A DNA stretch of 64,000 bases from Paenibacillus paridis (GCF_006345825.1 NZ_VCIX01000092.1:62001-126000); one strand, 5' to 3'; positions 18,596-27,261 are shown, counted from the stretch's first letter. Made by a program: numbers and translations. The notes: generated by a model not told the origin, from the letters alone.

Positions 18596-19483
18596 ATGGC
18601 TTCCGTTAGAAAGCTGGAGCGTCATCAAGCGAGAACCGCGTACTTATTTATTACTCCGACAATGCTGCTCTTTCTCGTATTTACCGTCATTCCGGTCTTT
18701 ATGGCCCTCTATTTGAGCTTTACCAATTATGATGTGCTGAGCCGCAAGGATTGGGTTGGATTCGATAATTACCGCCGCTTGTTGGACGATAACCTGTTAT
18801 GGCTGACATTCCGGAACGTATTTCTTTACGCGATTGTGTTTGTTCCCTTTAATATCATCATCTCGCTATCGCTTGGGATGCTGATGAACCGCGCTTGGCG
18901 GGGGGTAAAGCTGTTTCGCACCTTGAATTATTTGCCGACATTAACCTCTTCCGTAGCGGCTGCCACCGTATGGATTTGGCTGCTGCATCCGGAGTTTGGG
19001 CTTGTAAACGGCCTTCTTTCTTACGTTGGCATCACTGGACCCGCTTGGGTTGCCCAGACGGAGACGGCGATGATCTCGATCATCTTGGTGACGCTTTGGC
19101 AGTCCGTCGGCTCCAATATGATTATTTATTTGGCGGGTCTGCAAGGGGTTCCTGAATATTTGTATGAATCGGCGAGGCTTGACGGGGCAACGAAGCTCGA
19201 TTGCTTTCGGTTTATCACTTGGCCGCAGCTCAGGCCCACGACGTTCCTCGTCAGCACGCTATCCATTATCGGGGCATTGCAGCTGTTTGATCAGGCATTC
19301 GTACTGACGCAGGGCGGACCGGCCAATGTGACCAAAACGCCGGTATACCTGATTTACCAGCAGGGCTTCAATCAATTGCAAATGGGCTATGCATCGGCGC
19401 AGGCGTTCGTTCTGGCCATCGCGATCCTCATTTTCTCGGTCATTAATATGAGAATGACTAAGGCTGAAGAGTCTGTGATATAG
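18596..19483 (+). CDS. Sugar ABC transporter permease, MalF/UgpA type (module C)
   Basis: Inner-membrane permease, 295 aa, with about six hydrophobic segments (first AYLFITPTMLLFLVFTVIPV) and EAA-type loop ESARLDGATKLDCFRFITWP near residue 195. The ATG follows GAAGGGGGAG. It is spaced 14 bases from the next permease. With that protein it forms the channel for the sugar bound by the module C SBP; no ATPase gene is in the operon. Confidence 0.9.
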   Translation: MASVRKLERHQARTAYLFITPTMLLFLVFTVIPVFMALYLSFTNYDVLSRKDWVGFDNYRRLLDDNLLWLTFRNVFLYAIVFVPFNIIISLSLGMLMNRAWRGVKLFRTLNYLPTLTSSVAAATVWIWLLHPEFGLVNGLLSYVGITGPAWVAQTETAMISIILVTLWQSVGSNMIIYLAGLQGVPEYLYESARLDGATKLDCFRFITWPQLRPTTFLVSTLSIIGALQLFDQAFVLTQGGPANVTKTPVYLIYQQGFNQLQMGYASAQAFVLAIAILIFSVINMRMTKAEESVI

Positions 19484-19497
19484 GGGGTAGAAACCAA

Positions 19498-20385
19498 ATG
19501 GAAACGCTCGGAAACACCCCTTTGAAGAAGGGAATCAAGAAGACGGTCTATTATGTCGGATGTGCGCTCATTGCCATCGTCATGTTTTTGCCCTTTTACT
19601 GGAGCGTATTAACCTCGTTCAAACCAGACGAACAAATTTTTGCGATGCCGATCAAATGGCTGCCCACAGAGCTCACGTTTGAGCATTACAAAAAAGCTTT
19701 CACAACGGTGCCGTTCGGCTTGTATTTCTGGAATTCCTTTGTGCTTGCGGCGGCAGGCGTATTGTTCAATCTCTTCTTGGGCTCTCTTGCGGGCTATGCT
19801 TTTGCAAAGCTGAAGTTTAAGCTAAGCCAGCCATTGTTCCGCGTTTTGCTTGCAGCCATGATGATTCCGGGTATCGTCACGATGATCCCGAGCGTCTACG
19901 TTCTTCAGCATCTTCCGCTCTTTGGTGGAAACGATCTGCTCGGCGATGGCGGACATGGGCTAATGAACTCTTTTTGGGGCATTATTTTGCCCGGGGCCTC
20001 TGGAACGTTTGCTGTTTTTTTCATGCGGCAATTTTTCCTGACCCTGCCTACCGACATGCTGGAGATGGCACGTATCGAGGGCTGCGGAGAGTTTAACATT
20101 TTTCTGAAAATATATCTTCCGCTAACGAAGCCAGCTCTTGCGACATTGGGCATCTTTACTTTTCAAGCAGGCTGGAACAGCTTTTTGTGGCCGATGATCG
20201 TGCTGAACGATCCGGCGAAAGCAACGGTACAAATGGGTTTGCAGGCCTTTTCATACAACTTTCAGACTGATTTTGGCCCGATGATGGCAGGGGCTTTGGT
20301 GGCTATATTACCGATTCTCATTTTGTTTTTGCTGCTTCAGCGTTATTTTGTTCAAGGCATTGCTTTCAGTGGAATTAAAGGCTAA
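19498..20385 (+). CDS. Sugar ABC transporter permease, MalG/UgpE type (module C)
   Basis: Second permease, 295 aa, about six membrane segments (first VYYVGCALIAIVMFLPFYWS). The EAA region EMARIEGCGEFNIFLKIYLP has Arg-Ile-Glu-Gly in place of the usual Asp-Gly, an acceptable variant. The C-terminus is GIAFSGIKG. A short insert around residues 140-160 (PLFGGNDLLGDGGHGLMNS) is unusual in length compared with the other MalG-type subunits here. The ATG follows TAGGGGGTAG. The GH76 genes start 29 bases downstream. Confidence 0.88.
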   Translation: METLGNTPLKKGIKKTVYYVGCALIAIVMFLPFYWSVLTSFKPDEQIFAMPIKWLPTELTFEHYKKAFTTVPFGLYFWNSFVLAAAGVLFNLFLGSLAGYAFAKLKFKLSQPLFRVLLAAMMIPGIVTMIPSVYVLQHLPLFGGNDLLGDGGHGLMNSFWGIILPGASGTFAVFFMRQFFLTLPTDMLEMARIEGCGEFNIFLKIYLPLTKPALATLGIFTFQAGWNSFLWPMIVLNDPAKATVQMGLQAFSYNFQTDFGPMMAGALVAILPILILFLLLQRYFVQGIAFSGIKG

Positions 20386-20414
20386 ACCATATGCAACCTA
20401 AGGGGAGAAGGAAG

Positions 20415-21461
20415 ATGAATCAGACGGCAATTGGAGCATGGGAGAAGCGGGCAGACGAGGCCCAGGCCGCGCTCGAACACTATTTTTGGAATGACTCGAT
20501 CCGGATGTACAATATTGAAACGCCTTGTCCGGATGGCAGCTGCAATACGATTTTTCATTATTGGTGGATGGCGCATGCGGTTGATGTTCTGGTCGATGGA
20601 TTGCTGCGTTCAGGAGACCCGCGTTATGTTGAAAGGCTTCGAGTCTTCTACGAGGGCATAATGGAGAGAAACGGCGGCGCTTTGCCAAATGAATTGTACG
20701 ATGACATGGAATGGATGGCGCTTGCTTGGCTGCGTGCTTATGAGGCAACCGGAGACGAGACTTATAAAGAAGCGGTATTGGTATTATGGGAAGATATCCA
20801 AACAGGCTGGAATGGGCATATGGGCGGCGGGATTGCTTGGCAAAAAAGCCAGCTTGATTATAAGAATACGCCAGCGAATGCACCTGCTGCCATATTGGCT
20901 GCACGTCTATTCCGGGTTTTCAAAGAGCAGAGTTATCTGGATTGGGCTTTGAAAATTTATGAATGGCAAAAGGAGCATCTCGTAGATCCGGCTACCGGCT
21001 TTGTCTGGGACGGGCTGAACCGAAACGGCGACGGAGCCATCGATAAGGAGTGGAAGTTCACCTACTGCCAAGGGGTTTATATCGGCGCAGCGGTGGAGCT
21101 GTTTCAGGTGAGCGGAAAAACGGTTTATTTGGAGGATGCGGTCCGAACCTTTGACGCAGCTGTCCAGGAGCTTTCCGATTCGGTTACGGGAATGCTTCCG
21201 GATGAAGAAACGGGTGACGGCGGGCTATTCAAAGGAATCCTCATTCGTTATGCAGCCGAGCTCGATAAGGCGATTGGCGGAGCAAGCCGCGCTGCGCAGC
21301 TGCTTCAGACGAATGCCGAGCAGCTCTGGCTCAAAGGAAAAGCGGAAGACAAAACACTATTCAGTCCGAATTGGGCAGAGAAACCAGCGGGGGTTGTGAC
21401 GTTGAGCGTGCAGTTGAGCGGAATTATGCTGCTTGAAAAAATGGCGGAGCAAGCCAAATGA
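20415..21461 (+). CDS. GH76-like alpha-1,6-mannanase, cytoplasmic copy 1
   Basis: Glycoside hydrolase family 76-like protein, 348 aa, an (alpha/alpha)6 toroid. The family's adjacent catalytic aspartates are visible in ELYDDMEWMALAWLRAY (D96-D97). GH76 enzymes cleave alpha-1,6-mannosidic backbones of fungal mannan with retention. No signal peptide is present, so it should act on imported oligosaccharides, which differs from the surface enzymes best known in the family. An in-frame ATG at 20391 exists, but the ATG at 20415 has AAGGGGAGAAGGAAG and is preferred. It overlaps copy 2 by ATGA; the two are paralogues from tandem duplication. Confidence 0.85.
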   Translation: MNQTAIGAWEKRADEAQAALEHYFWNDSIRMYNIETPCPDGSCNTIFHYWWMAHAVDVLVDGLLRSGDPRYVERLRVFYEGIMERNGGALPNELYDDMEWMALAWLRAYEATGDETYKEAVLVLWEDIQTGWNGHMGGGIAWQKSQLDYKNTPANAPAAILAARLFRVFKEQSYLDWALKIYEWQKEHLVDPATGFVWDGLNRNGDGAIDKEWKFTYCQGVYIGAAVELFQVSGKTVYLEDAVRTFDAAVQELSDSVTGMLPDEETGDGGLFKGILIRYAAELDKAIGGASRAAQLLQTNAEQLWLKGKAEDKTLFSPNWAEKPAGVVTLSVQLSGIMLLEKMAEQAK

Positions 21462-22483
21462 CAAGGCATACCCGAGTGGATGTTGTACAAGAGGCCTTGC
21501 TGCGCAATTATTGGAACGAAAACACCCGAATTATGAACCAATGGTATCCGCGTGAAGCGTGTAACCCAGAGGAAAATTATTATTACTGGTGGCAAGCGCA
21601 TGTAATTGACGTTTGGGTGGACGCTCTGGAACGAACCGGTGACGGGCGTTACCGTGAGAACTTGAAAGCCATTTATGAAGGAATACGGGAGAGCAACGGA
21701 GGAGAGTTTCTTCATCCCTATTACGATGACATGGAATGGCTCGCTTTGGCGCTGCTCAGAGCCTATGATGCGACAGGCGAGGAAATGTATAAAGCCAGTG
21801 TCTTGGAGCTATGGGCCGATATCCAGACTGCTTGGAGCGGAGAGCTTGGCGGCGGCATGGGCTGGAACAAGGGCCAACGGGATTATAAGAACACGCCGGC
21901 CAATGCGCCGGCTGTCATATTGGCCGCCCGACTGTATCAGCGGTTTGGAATGCCTGCAGACCTGGAATGGGCACTGAAAATCTACAAATGGAACAAGGAA
22001 ACGCTGGTAGATCCCGAATCCGGCTTCGTATGGGACGGAATCAACAGAATGGGCAATATGCAAATCGACTACGACTGGGCATTCACGTACTGCCAGGGTG
22101 TATTTATAGGGGCAGGAATTGAGCTGTATCGGTGTACTCATGAGGCTGTATTTCTTGCGGATGCAAAGCGCACAGCCTTAGCCTGCATGGAACGTTTATG
22201 CGATCCGGTGAGCCTGCTTCTGCCTGATGAGGGGATTGACGATACGGGGCTCTTTAAGGGAATCCTCATTCGTTATTTGGTTGAGCTGCTGCGGATAGCC
22301 CCTGAGATGACCGAGGTAAAGGCGGTTATTACGGCAAACGTAGCGATACTGCTCGAACAAGGCCTCGATCCCGAGAGCGGCTTATGCGCCCCTTCATGGG
22401 ATAAGCTTCCGACGTTGCCGGTGCAGCTAAGTGTTCAGCTTAGCGGTTTAATGCTGCTGGAGGCAGCTGAAGCGCTTGCGTGA
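21458..22483 (+). CDS. GH76-like alpha-1,6-mannanase, cytoplasmic copy 2
   Basis: Paralogue of the preceding gene, 341 aa, with the same catalytic pair in PYYDDMEWLALALLRAY (D90-D91) and shared blocks such as KNTPANAPA, GFVWDG and GLFKGILIRY. No signal peptide. The start ATG overlaps the upstream stop (ATGA), so the pair is translationally coupled. The two copies differ around the N-terminus (MYNIETPCPD versus IMNQWYPREA), so they may split exo/endo action or chain length. It is the last gene of module C. No T-rich terminator is obvious; repeat-rich DNA follows. Confidence 0.85.
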   Translation: MTRHTRVDVVQEALLRNYWNENTRIMNQWYPREACNPEENYYYWWQAHVIDVWVDALERTGDGRYRENLKAIYEGIRESNGGEFLHPYYDDMEWLALALLRAYDATGEEMYKASVLELWADIQTAWSGELGGGMGWNKGQRDYKNTPANAPAVILAARLYQRFGMPADLEWALKIYKWNKETLVDPESGFVWDGINRMGNMQIDYDWAFTYCQGVFIGAGIELYRCTHEAVFLADAKRTALACMERLCDPVSLLLPDEGIDDTGLFKGILIRYLVELLRIAPEMTEVKAVITANVAILLEQGLDPESGLCAPSWDKLPTLPVQLSVQLSGLMLLEAAEALA

Positions 22484-22539
22484 TCAGCGGCTTAATGCGG
22501 GCTGGAGGCAGGATAAGCGGCTTAATCTTCGCGGCTGGC

Positions 22540-22639
22540 AAATTTGAGTTTTTATTAGCAGTCCTGAGATTTTACTAGCCGTCTTGCCATTTGACTAGCG
22601 ATCCTTGTATTTTACTAGCATTCTTTGGCTTTTTATTGG
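22540..22639. repeat. Imperfect 20-bp tandem repeat, five units
   Basis: Five successive 20-base units starting at 22540, 22560, 22580, 22600 and 22620. Units 1-4 end in (T/A)(T/C)TAGC-type ATTAGC or ACTAGC, and unit 5 has drifted to TATTGG. The shared pattern is roughly RTCCTTGnnATTTTACTAGC. No repeat-like match was noticed elsewhere in the window. Confidence 0.75.
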
Positions 22640-22720
22640 AAGCACCTTGCTTGCAACGAGTTTAATGATAGTTTCCTTCATAGACAAAGGTACGACCTCC
22701 CAAGACTCACCCTATCTGAT

Positions 22721-22907
22721 TTAGCGGTAATTTGTCCTGTTATTTTAATGGATTTCGACGTTTTGGCGTACTTAACAGGAATTTCTCCCTATAATTCAAT
22801 TAAATAGAGCGAGAATGTAAGCTGAAGGTTGAATTAACGGGAGCAATTCCCGTTATTTGATCAAATCAGCGAATAACGAGCGTTTAACGGTAGAAATTCC
22901 TGCTAAT
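22721..22907. repeat. Four palindromic boxes, 51/62/50 bp apart (locus 1)
   Basis: Boxes start at 22721, 22772, 22834 and 22884 and follow TTAACGGGAnnnnnTCCcgtTAA. The third is a perfect hairpin, TAACGGGA-gcaat-TCCCGTTA. The same layout recurs at 50398-50584, and half of it at 27057-27130. Confidence 0.7.
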
Positions 22908-23001
22908 CGGTATAATCATCAAGAGGAAATGCTGAAAAGGATAGAACAGCAGCTGGTTTTTTAAGTGGAGCGGCATGGATTGTTCGATTTAAGCATGCTC
23001 C

Positions 23002-23367
23002 TTATTCGTTATTTTGCTTGAACTTTTGACGCTTATGCAAAAGGTGCTTTTCTCCCCATTGATGCATCGTATCTAGTATTGGTTGCAAGCTTGACCCGTA
23101 TTCAGTGATCGAATATTCAACTCTTGGAGGAACCACAGGGTATACGACGCGTTGTATAATATCCTCTTCTTCCAGCTCTCGAAGCTGGTTAGTCAGCATC
23201 TTTTGAGTAATGCCTGGGATCGAACGTTTCAGCTCACTGAACCGTTGGGTCCCATTTTTGATTAAGTATAATAAAATAATGGGCTTCCATTTCCCAACTA
23301 AAATGCTTAATGCATCTTCCACACGACAAAGTAATGGCTCTATATCAAGCTTGATTTCCTGCTCCAT
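23002..23367 (-). CDS. HxlR-family transcriptional regulator
   Basis: Winged-helix regulator, 121 aa. The HxlR signature is visible in LSILVGKWKPIILLYLIKNG, the ELKRSIPGITQKMLTNQLREL recognition region and the wing around VPPRVEYSITEYG. Cys14 in PLLCRVEDAL matches the redox/electrophile-sensing cysteine of YodB/HypR/HxlR relatives. The frame opens at 23397, but the ATG at 23367 lies behind AGGAGGAAATA. It is divergent from the flavin monooxygenase/FMN reductase pair and probably controls it; a 22-bp-spaced direct repeat and a palindrome lie between them. Confidence 0.88.
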   Translation of the reverse strand: MEQEIKLDIEPLLCRVEDALSILVGKWKPIILLYLIKNGTQRFSELKRSIPGITQKMLTNQLRELEEEDIIQRVVYPVVPPRVEYSITEYGSSLQPILDTMHQWGEKHLLHKRQKFKQNNE

Positions 23368-23393
23368 CGTTATTTCCTCCTTGGTATCCTTTT

Positions 23394-23422
23394 GCATACT
23401 ATACCACTTCTAAGTGCATACT
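23394..23422. promoter_or_regulatory. Direct repeat GCATACT x2, candidate HxlR operator
   Basis: GCATACT at 23394-23400 and 23416-23422, start-to-start 22 bp or about two helical turns, in the divergent HxlR/monooxygenase promoter region. Confidence 0.45.
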
Positions 23423-23443
23423 TCACTTTATTGCTATCATGGT

Positions 23444-23460
23444 TGATAATAACCTTATCA
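23444..23460. promoter_or_regulatory. Palindrome TGATAA-N5-TTATCA before the flavin monooxygenase gene
   Basis: A perfect 6-bp inverted repeat with a 5-bp centre, 35 bases before the monooxygenase start. It resembles part of a Fur/PerR-type site, but the spacing is not canonical. Confidence 0.4.
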
Positions 23461-23495
23461 GGGAAGCGAATTGATCTGGAGGGTGGTTGATCCAT

Positions 23496-24554
23496 ATGGA
23501 AAAATATCGAATCGATCTTAGCAAAGGTCTTGAATTTGGACTTTATACCTTAGGCGACCATATCTCAAACCCCAATACGGGGAAACGTATTTCTGCTAAA
23601 CAACGATTAAATGAAATTATAGAATTAGCTAAGTTAGCCGAGCAAGCTGGCATTGATTTCTTTAGTGTTGGTGAAAGCCATCAAAATTATTTTACTACTC
23701 AAGCCCATACTGTCGTATTGTCAGCGATTGCCCAAGCCACTCATAAAATTAAAATCGGAAGTTCATCGACCATTATTAGCACTTCAGATCCTGTACGTGT
23801 GTACGAGGATTTCGCGACCATCGATTTGATCTCTGATGGTCGCGCGGAGATTATCGCCGGCCGAGCGTCTCGTGTTGGGCTGTATAAGCTATTAGGTTAC
23901 AATCTGCGTGATTATGAAGCCTTATTTGAAGAAAAATTTGAATTGCTGCTTAAAATCAATGAAGAAGAAATCGTGAATTGGAGCGGGAATTTCCGTGAAC
24001 CATTAAATAATGCTGAGATTTTACCGCGACCTAAAAACGGAAAGATTCCCATATGGCGTGCGGTTGGCGGTACGCCTGCAAGTGCGATGAAAGCTGGCTA
24101 TGCGGCTGTTCCCATGATGTTGGGTGCATTAGGAGGTCCTGTGAGTGTTTTTAAAAATACAATTGACGCGTATAGAGAGGTTGTCAAGAGTAAGGGAATT
24201 GACCCTGCTACTCTTCCCGTAGGCACAACGGGATTTTTCTTTGCAGCAGAAACCACTCAAGAAGCATTGAGAGAGATGTATCCTTATATTAATGAAGGAA
24301 TGAAGCTGACTAACGGTCAAGGATTTCCAAAGCAGGCTTTTGCTCAAGGGGCAGATAAACGCAACGTTATCAATGTCGGCAGCCCTCAGGAAATCATTGA
24401 AAAAATATTGTATCAGCATGAGCAATTCGTCCATCAGCGATATCTTGCGCAAATGGATTTCGGCGGTGTTCCATTTGAGAAGCTAGCTAAAAATATTGAG
24501 CTGATCGGAACTGAAATTTTACCTGCGATCAAGAAATATACGGCCCATAAATAA
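23496..24554 (+). CDS. LLM-class flavin-dependent oxidoreductase (luciferase-like monooxygenase)
   Basis: Bacterial luciferase-like TIM-barrel monooxygenase, 352 aa. It uses reduced FMN and oxygen to oxidise a small organic substrate. Family traits include LEFGLYTLGDH at strand 1, GIDFFSVGESHQNYF, IKIGSSSTIISTSDPVRVYEDFAT (residues about 84-107), and DGRAEIIAGRASRVG. The TTG at 23487 is in frame, but the ATG at 23496 lies nine bases behind GGAGGGTGG. The next gene encodes an FMN reductase, so the two make a classical two-component flavin system. The divergent HxlR gene is the likely regulator. The substrate is unknown. Confidence 0.88.
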   Translation: MEKYRIDLSKGLEFGLYTLGDHISNPNTGKRISAKQRLNEIIELAKLAEQAGIDFFSVGESHQNYFTTQAHTVVLSAIAQATHKIKIGSSSTIISTSDPVRVYEDFATIDLISDGRAEIIAGRASRVGLYKLLGYNLRDYEALFEEKFELLLKINEEEIVNWSGNFREPLNNAEILPRPKNGKIPIWRAVGGTPASAMKAGYAAVPMMLGALGGPVSVFKNTIDAYREVVKSKGIDPATLPVGTTGFFFAAETTQEALREMYPYINEGMKLTNGQGFPKQAFAQGADKRNVINVGSPQEIIEKILYQHEQFVHQRYLAQMDFGGVPFEKLAKNIELIGTEILPAIKKYTAHK

Positions 24555-24567
24555 GGAGGAAATGATT

Positions 24568-25134
24568 ATGAAAATCGTCGGGATATCTGGCTCCATCGTC
24601 GGGTCTAAAACAAGAAGCGTGATGAACTACTTATCCAAGGAAATCGCGGACAAGTATCCAGAAGCGGAATTCATTCTTATTGACTTGGCAGAGTACAATT
24701 TACAGTTCAGCGACGGGCGAAATTACCTAGAGTATGAAGGTGATACAGGATATGTGACAAAAACCATTATGGAGGCGGATGCCATTGTCATTGGGACACC
24801 TATTTTTCAGGCTTCTATTCCAGCAACGCTAAAAAATATTTTTGATCTGCTGCCCATCAGCGCATTTCGTGACAAAGTGGCAAGTATGCTAGTAACGGCC
24901 GGATCATCGAAGCATTTTTTAGTAGCAGAGCAGCAGTTAAAGCCGATTTTGTCTTATATGAAAGCGCAAATGGTTCAAAGCTATGTTTTTATTGAGGAAA
25001 AAGATTTTCATCATAAGGAAATTGTGAATGATGATGTTCTTTTCAGAATCGAGCGTCTGGTGGAAGACACCATCTTGCTGACAGCTACTTATACAAAGCT
25101 CAGAGAACAAAAAGAGGCACAATATCTTTTTTAA
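24568..25134 (+). CDS. NADPH-dependent FMN reductase (flavodoxin-like)
   Basis: Flavodoxin-fold flavin reductase, 188 aa, opening KIVGISGSIVGSKTRS, the FMN phosphate-binding loop of the NADPH-dependent FMN reductase/SsuE family, with the PIFQASIPATLKNIFDLLP segment typical of that family. Two ATGs are possible. The one at 24568 lies seven bases behind AAGGAGGA, whereas 24562 is too close to it. It starts 13 bases after the monooxygenase and presumably supplies it with FMNH2. A strong terminator follows. Confidence 0.88.
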   Translation: MKIVGISGSIVGSKTRSVMNYLSKEIADKYPEAEFILIDLAEYNLQFSDGRNYLEYEGDTGYVTKTIMEADAIVIGTPIFQASIPATLKNIFDLLPISAFRDKVASMLVTAGSSKHFLVAEQQLKPILSYMKAQMVQSYVFIEEKDFHHKEIVNDDVLFRIERLVEDTILLTATYTKLREQKEAQYLF

Positions 25135-25164
25135 AGCTTACTAACAAGTTCTGTACCTGAATAG

Positions 25165-25206
25165 AAGTACGGTCTCTCAAGAAATTGGGGAGGCCGTACT
25201 TTTTTA
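25165..25206 (+). terminator. Terminator of the monooxygenase/FMN reductase operon
   Basis: AAGTACGG-TCTCTC pairs with GGGGAGG-CCGTACTT with one mismatch, over an AT-rich loop, and is followed by Ts. Confidence 0.85.
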
Positions 25207-25329
25207 TGTTCATAAAGGCAATGAACTACCACAAGCTGGGCTTATTGGACTTTTACTGGAAAATAAGATATGATTCTATCGATTCGTCTGATAGTTTACT
25301 AGTTTAGGTTCGAAAGGATGAGGGATAAC

Positions 25330-26955
25330 GTGAGATTAAAGGCAAAAACGGCAATGCTTATTGGAATCCTGATGATGTTTGTGATCGGAACGTCTATGCA
25401 GGCGTTTGCGTATGACGCACAATTAAAACCCTATCGAGATGTACCCGCGAAGGATTGGGCAGCAGAATCGATTTACCGGTTAGTCGCTTTGGGCGTCGTA
25501 TCCGGATATGAAGATGGCACTTATCGCCCTAATACAGAGCTTACAAGAGAAGCATTCGTGAAGCTGTTGGTGGAGTCTGTGAAGCCGGTCATCCGTGAAG
25601 AGAAGAAGAGCGCACCGGCAGATGTTGCGAAGGAGCGCTGGTCCTATGGCTTCATTAAGCAAGCCTACGATGCCGGATGGCTGGACTTGCTCCTGAAGGA
25701 TGGCAAGTTTGCTCCTGGCGCAAGCATTAAGCGCGAGGAAGTCGCGGCATTGACAGCTTACGCGCTGCTGCAGGATAAGACAGCGGAGGAGAAGCAGCAG
25801 TGGCTGGATGCGGGCTGGCTGGATGCACGCAAGGCGGCAGCCTTTGGCGATACGGATCAAATCGACAAAGCGCTTGCTCCGTATGTGTTGAGGACTTATT
25901 CGGATGCCATTATGCAAGGGGACAACAAAGGATTATTCCTACCGAAAAAACCGTTGACGCGCCGCGAAGCTGCGGCCATTGTGGATCGGATGATCGGCTT
26001 CCGCAGCAGCGCTCATTCGTTAGAAATTTCAGCCTTTTATGCAGCTGGCGGACCATATAAGAAAAACGGGCGTTTTGCTTCCGCCGATGAGGTGATCTTC
26101 GATTGGGCTAAGCTCGATTATCAGGGCGAAGGCAAAGCAGCGGTCGCTTTAGCGCTGCCTAGCGACTGGAAGCAGACGCTTTCCGCCGCAGAGGCTAGCG
26201 GATCGACCAAGACGTTAATGATATTTGCGAATACGACGCTTCAGAAGCTGGGGCCGTTTCTGCTGGACGCTGAAGCCCGCCAAGCATTCGCCGACTCGCT
26301 TGGCGAAGTGATTGCCGATCCGTCGTACGGCTTCGAACGCGTCGCTATTGATTTTGAAGGGCTTGTGCCTGCAACGTACAAAGAGCCTTTGATAGAGCTG
26401 CTTCTTGCTGTGAAAGCTAAGCTGGGCAGCAAGGTGGCAATGACTGTCGCTGTACCGCCTTCCTATTACTACGCTGGTTACGACTACAAGCGGATTGGCG
26501 AGCTGGCTGATCGCGTAGTATTGATGGCTTATGAATTTACGCATGAAGAAAGCGGGCTGCCGTCTGCGCCATTGACGCTTGTAGGGGATTCTGTACGCGA
26601 TGCGCTTGCTTACATTCCAGCCGACAAGCTGCTGCTAGGGTTATCGAAGCAGGCGAACCAATGGACGACGAAAGAAGATGGAACCAAGGAGTTTTTCCGT
26701 TCCCCGGCGATTGCCGCGGTTGAAGATAGAATCGATCAACCGGGAACGACTTCGGTAATGTCGCTGCCTTATTTTTTGAATCAAGTGACATTTAAGGATA
26801 CACGAGGCTCCCATTTGCTCTGGTACGAGAACACGGCTAGCATGCAAGCCAAAATGCGTTTGGCCAAGGAGCTTGGTTTGCGCGGCGTTGCCATCTGGCA
26901 GCTGAATCAGTTGACTGATCAGGATTGGTCGATGATTTCATCTTATAATCAGTAA
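25330..26955 (+). CDS. Secreted protein with three SLH domains and a GH18-like domain
   Basis: Surface protein of about 541 aa. The signal peptide (MLIGILMMFVIGTSMQAFA) is followed by three SLH domains at about residues 30-80, 100-145 and 165-220 (DVPAKDWAAESIYRLVALG, GYEDGTYRPNTELTREAF), which anchor proteins to pyruvylated cell-wall polymers. The C-terminal half resembles GH18 chitinase/SleL-like barrels. FERVAIDFEGL carries the end of the DxxDxDxE motif, with the first aspartates replaced. It may bind or hydrolyse beta-1,4-GlcNAc polymers or peptidoglycan, possibly weakly. A GTG at 25330 follows AAAGGATGAGGG; an ATG at 25318 in the same frame is the alternative. Confidence 0.82.
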   Translation: MRLKAKTAMLIGILMMFVIGTSMQAFAYDAQLKPYRDVPAKDWAAESIYRLVALGVVSGYEDGTYRPNTELTREAFVKLLVESVKPVIREEKKSAPADVAKERWSYGFIKQAYDAGWLDLLLKDGKFAPGASIKREEVAALTAYALLQDKTAEEKQQWLDAGWLDARKAAAFGDTDQIDKALAPYVLRTYSDAIMQGDNKGLFLPKKPLTRREAAAIVDRMIGFRSSAHSLEISAFYAAGGPYKKNGRFASADEVIFDWAKLDYQGEGKAAVALALPSDWKQTLSAAEASGSTKTLMIFANTTLQKLGPFLLDAEARQAFADSLGEVIADPSYGFERVAIDFEGLVPATYKEPLIELLLAVKAKLGSKVAMTVAVPPSYYYAGYDYKRIGELADRVVLMAYEFTHEESGLPSAPLTLVGDSVRDALAYIPADKLLLGLSKQANQWTTKEDGTKEFFRSPAIAAVEDRIDQPGTTSVMSLPYFLNQVTFKDTRGSHLLWYENTASMQAKMRLAKELGLRGVAIWQLNQLTDQDWSMISSYNQ

Positions 26956-27056
26956 GTTTGTCACAATATGGGGTGAATCGATAGGCAACGGCGATCAGTT
27001 CGTGCTTCCGGCACCATTTCTCGGTTTCAATTCGCATTTTTCAGATCAAGGAATAG

Positions 27057-27130
27057 TTAGCTGGATTTCATCTTGTTAAATTAGCGTTATTTAATAAAAA
27101 TATGAAATAGATGGAATTATTCCCGGCTAG
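27057..27130. repeat. Two palindromic boxes, 50 bp apart (locus 2)
   Basis: TTAGCTGGATTTCATCTTGTTAA at 27057 and ATAGATGGAATTATTCCCGG at 27107. Both resemble the boxes at 22721 and 50398 and share their 50-bp spacing. Confidence 0.55.
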
Positions 27131-27261
27131 TTTGCTAAGGTCGAGTAATATAACTCTATAAATCTGGTAAGCCTTATCAAGCGCATTCACTCAACGGCCA
27201 TTAGAGCGGTTCTATTCGCAAGAAATGATGTTGTGAATATCTCTTCTGACTCGATTTAAAA

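Larger units (their letters stand above)
22484..23001. other. Repeat-bearing intergenic region after module C
   Basis: A 518-bp gap with no convincing gene. It holds a five-unit 20-bp tandem array (22540-22639) and four palindromic boxes (22721-22907). A short open frame at 22625-22807 has no ribosome site and looks accidental. The 3' ends of module C and of the leftward HxlR gene converge here. Confidence 0.7.

Noticed and set aside
22625-22807. 60-codon open frame in the repeat region after module C
   Set aside because: It spans the tandem array and two palindromic boxes, has no ribosome site and encodes low-quality sequence.
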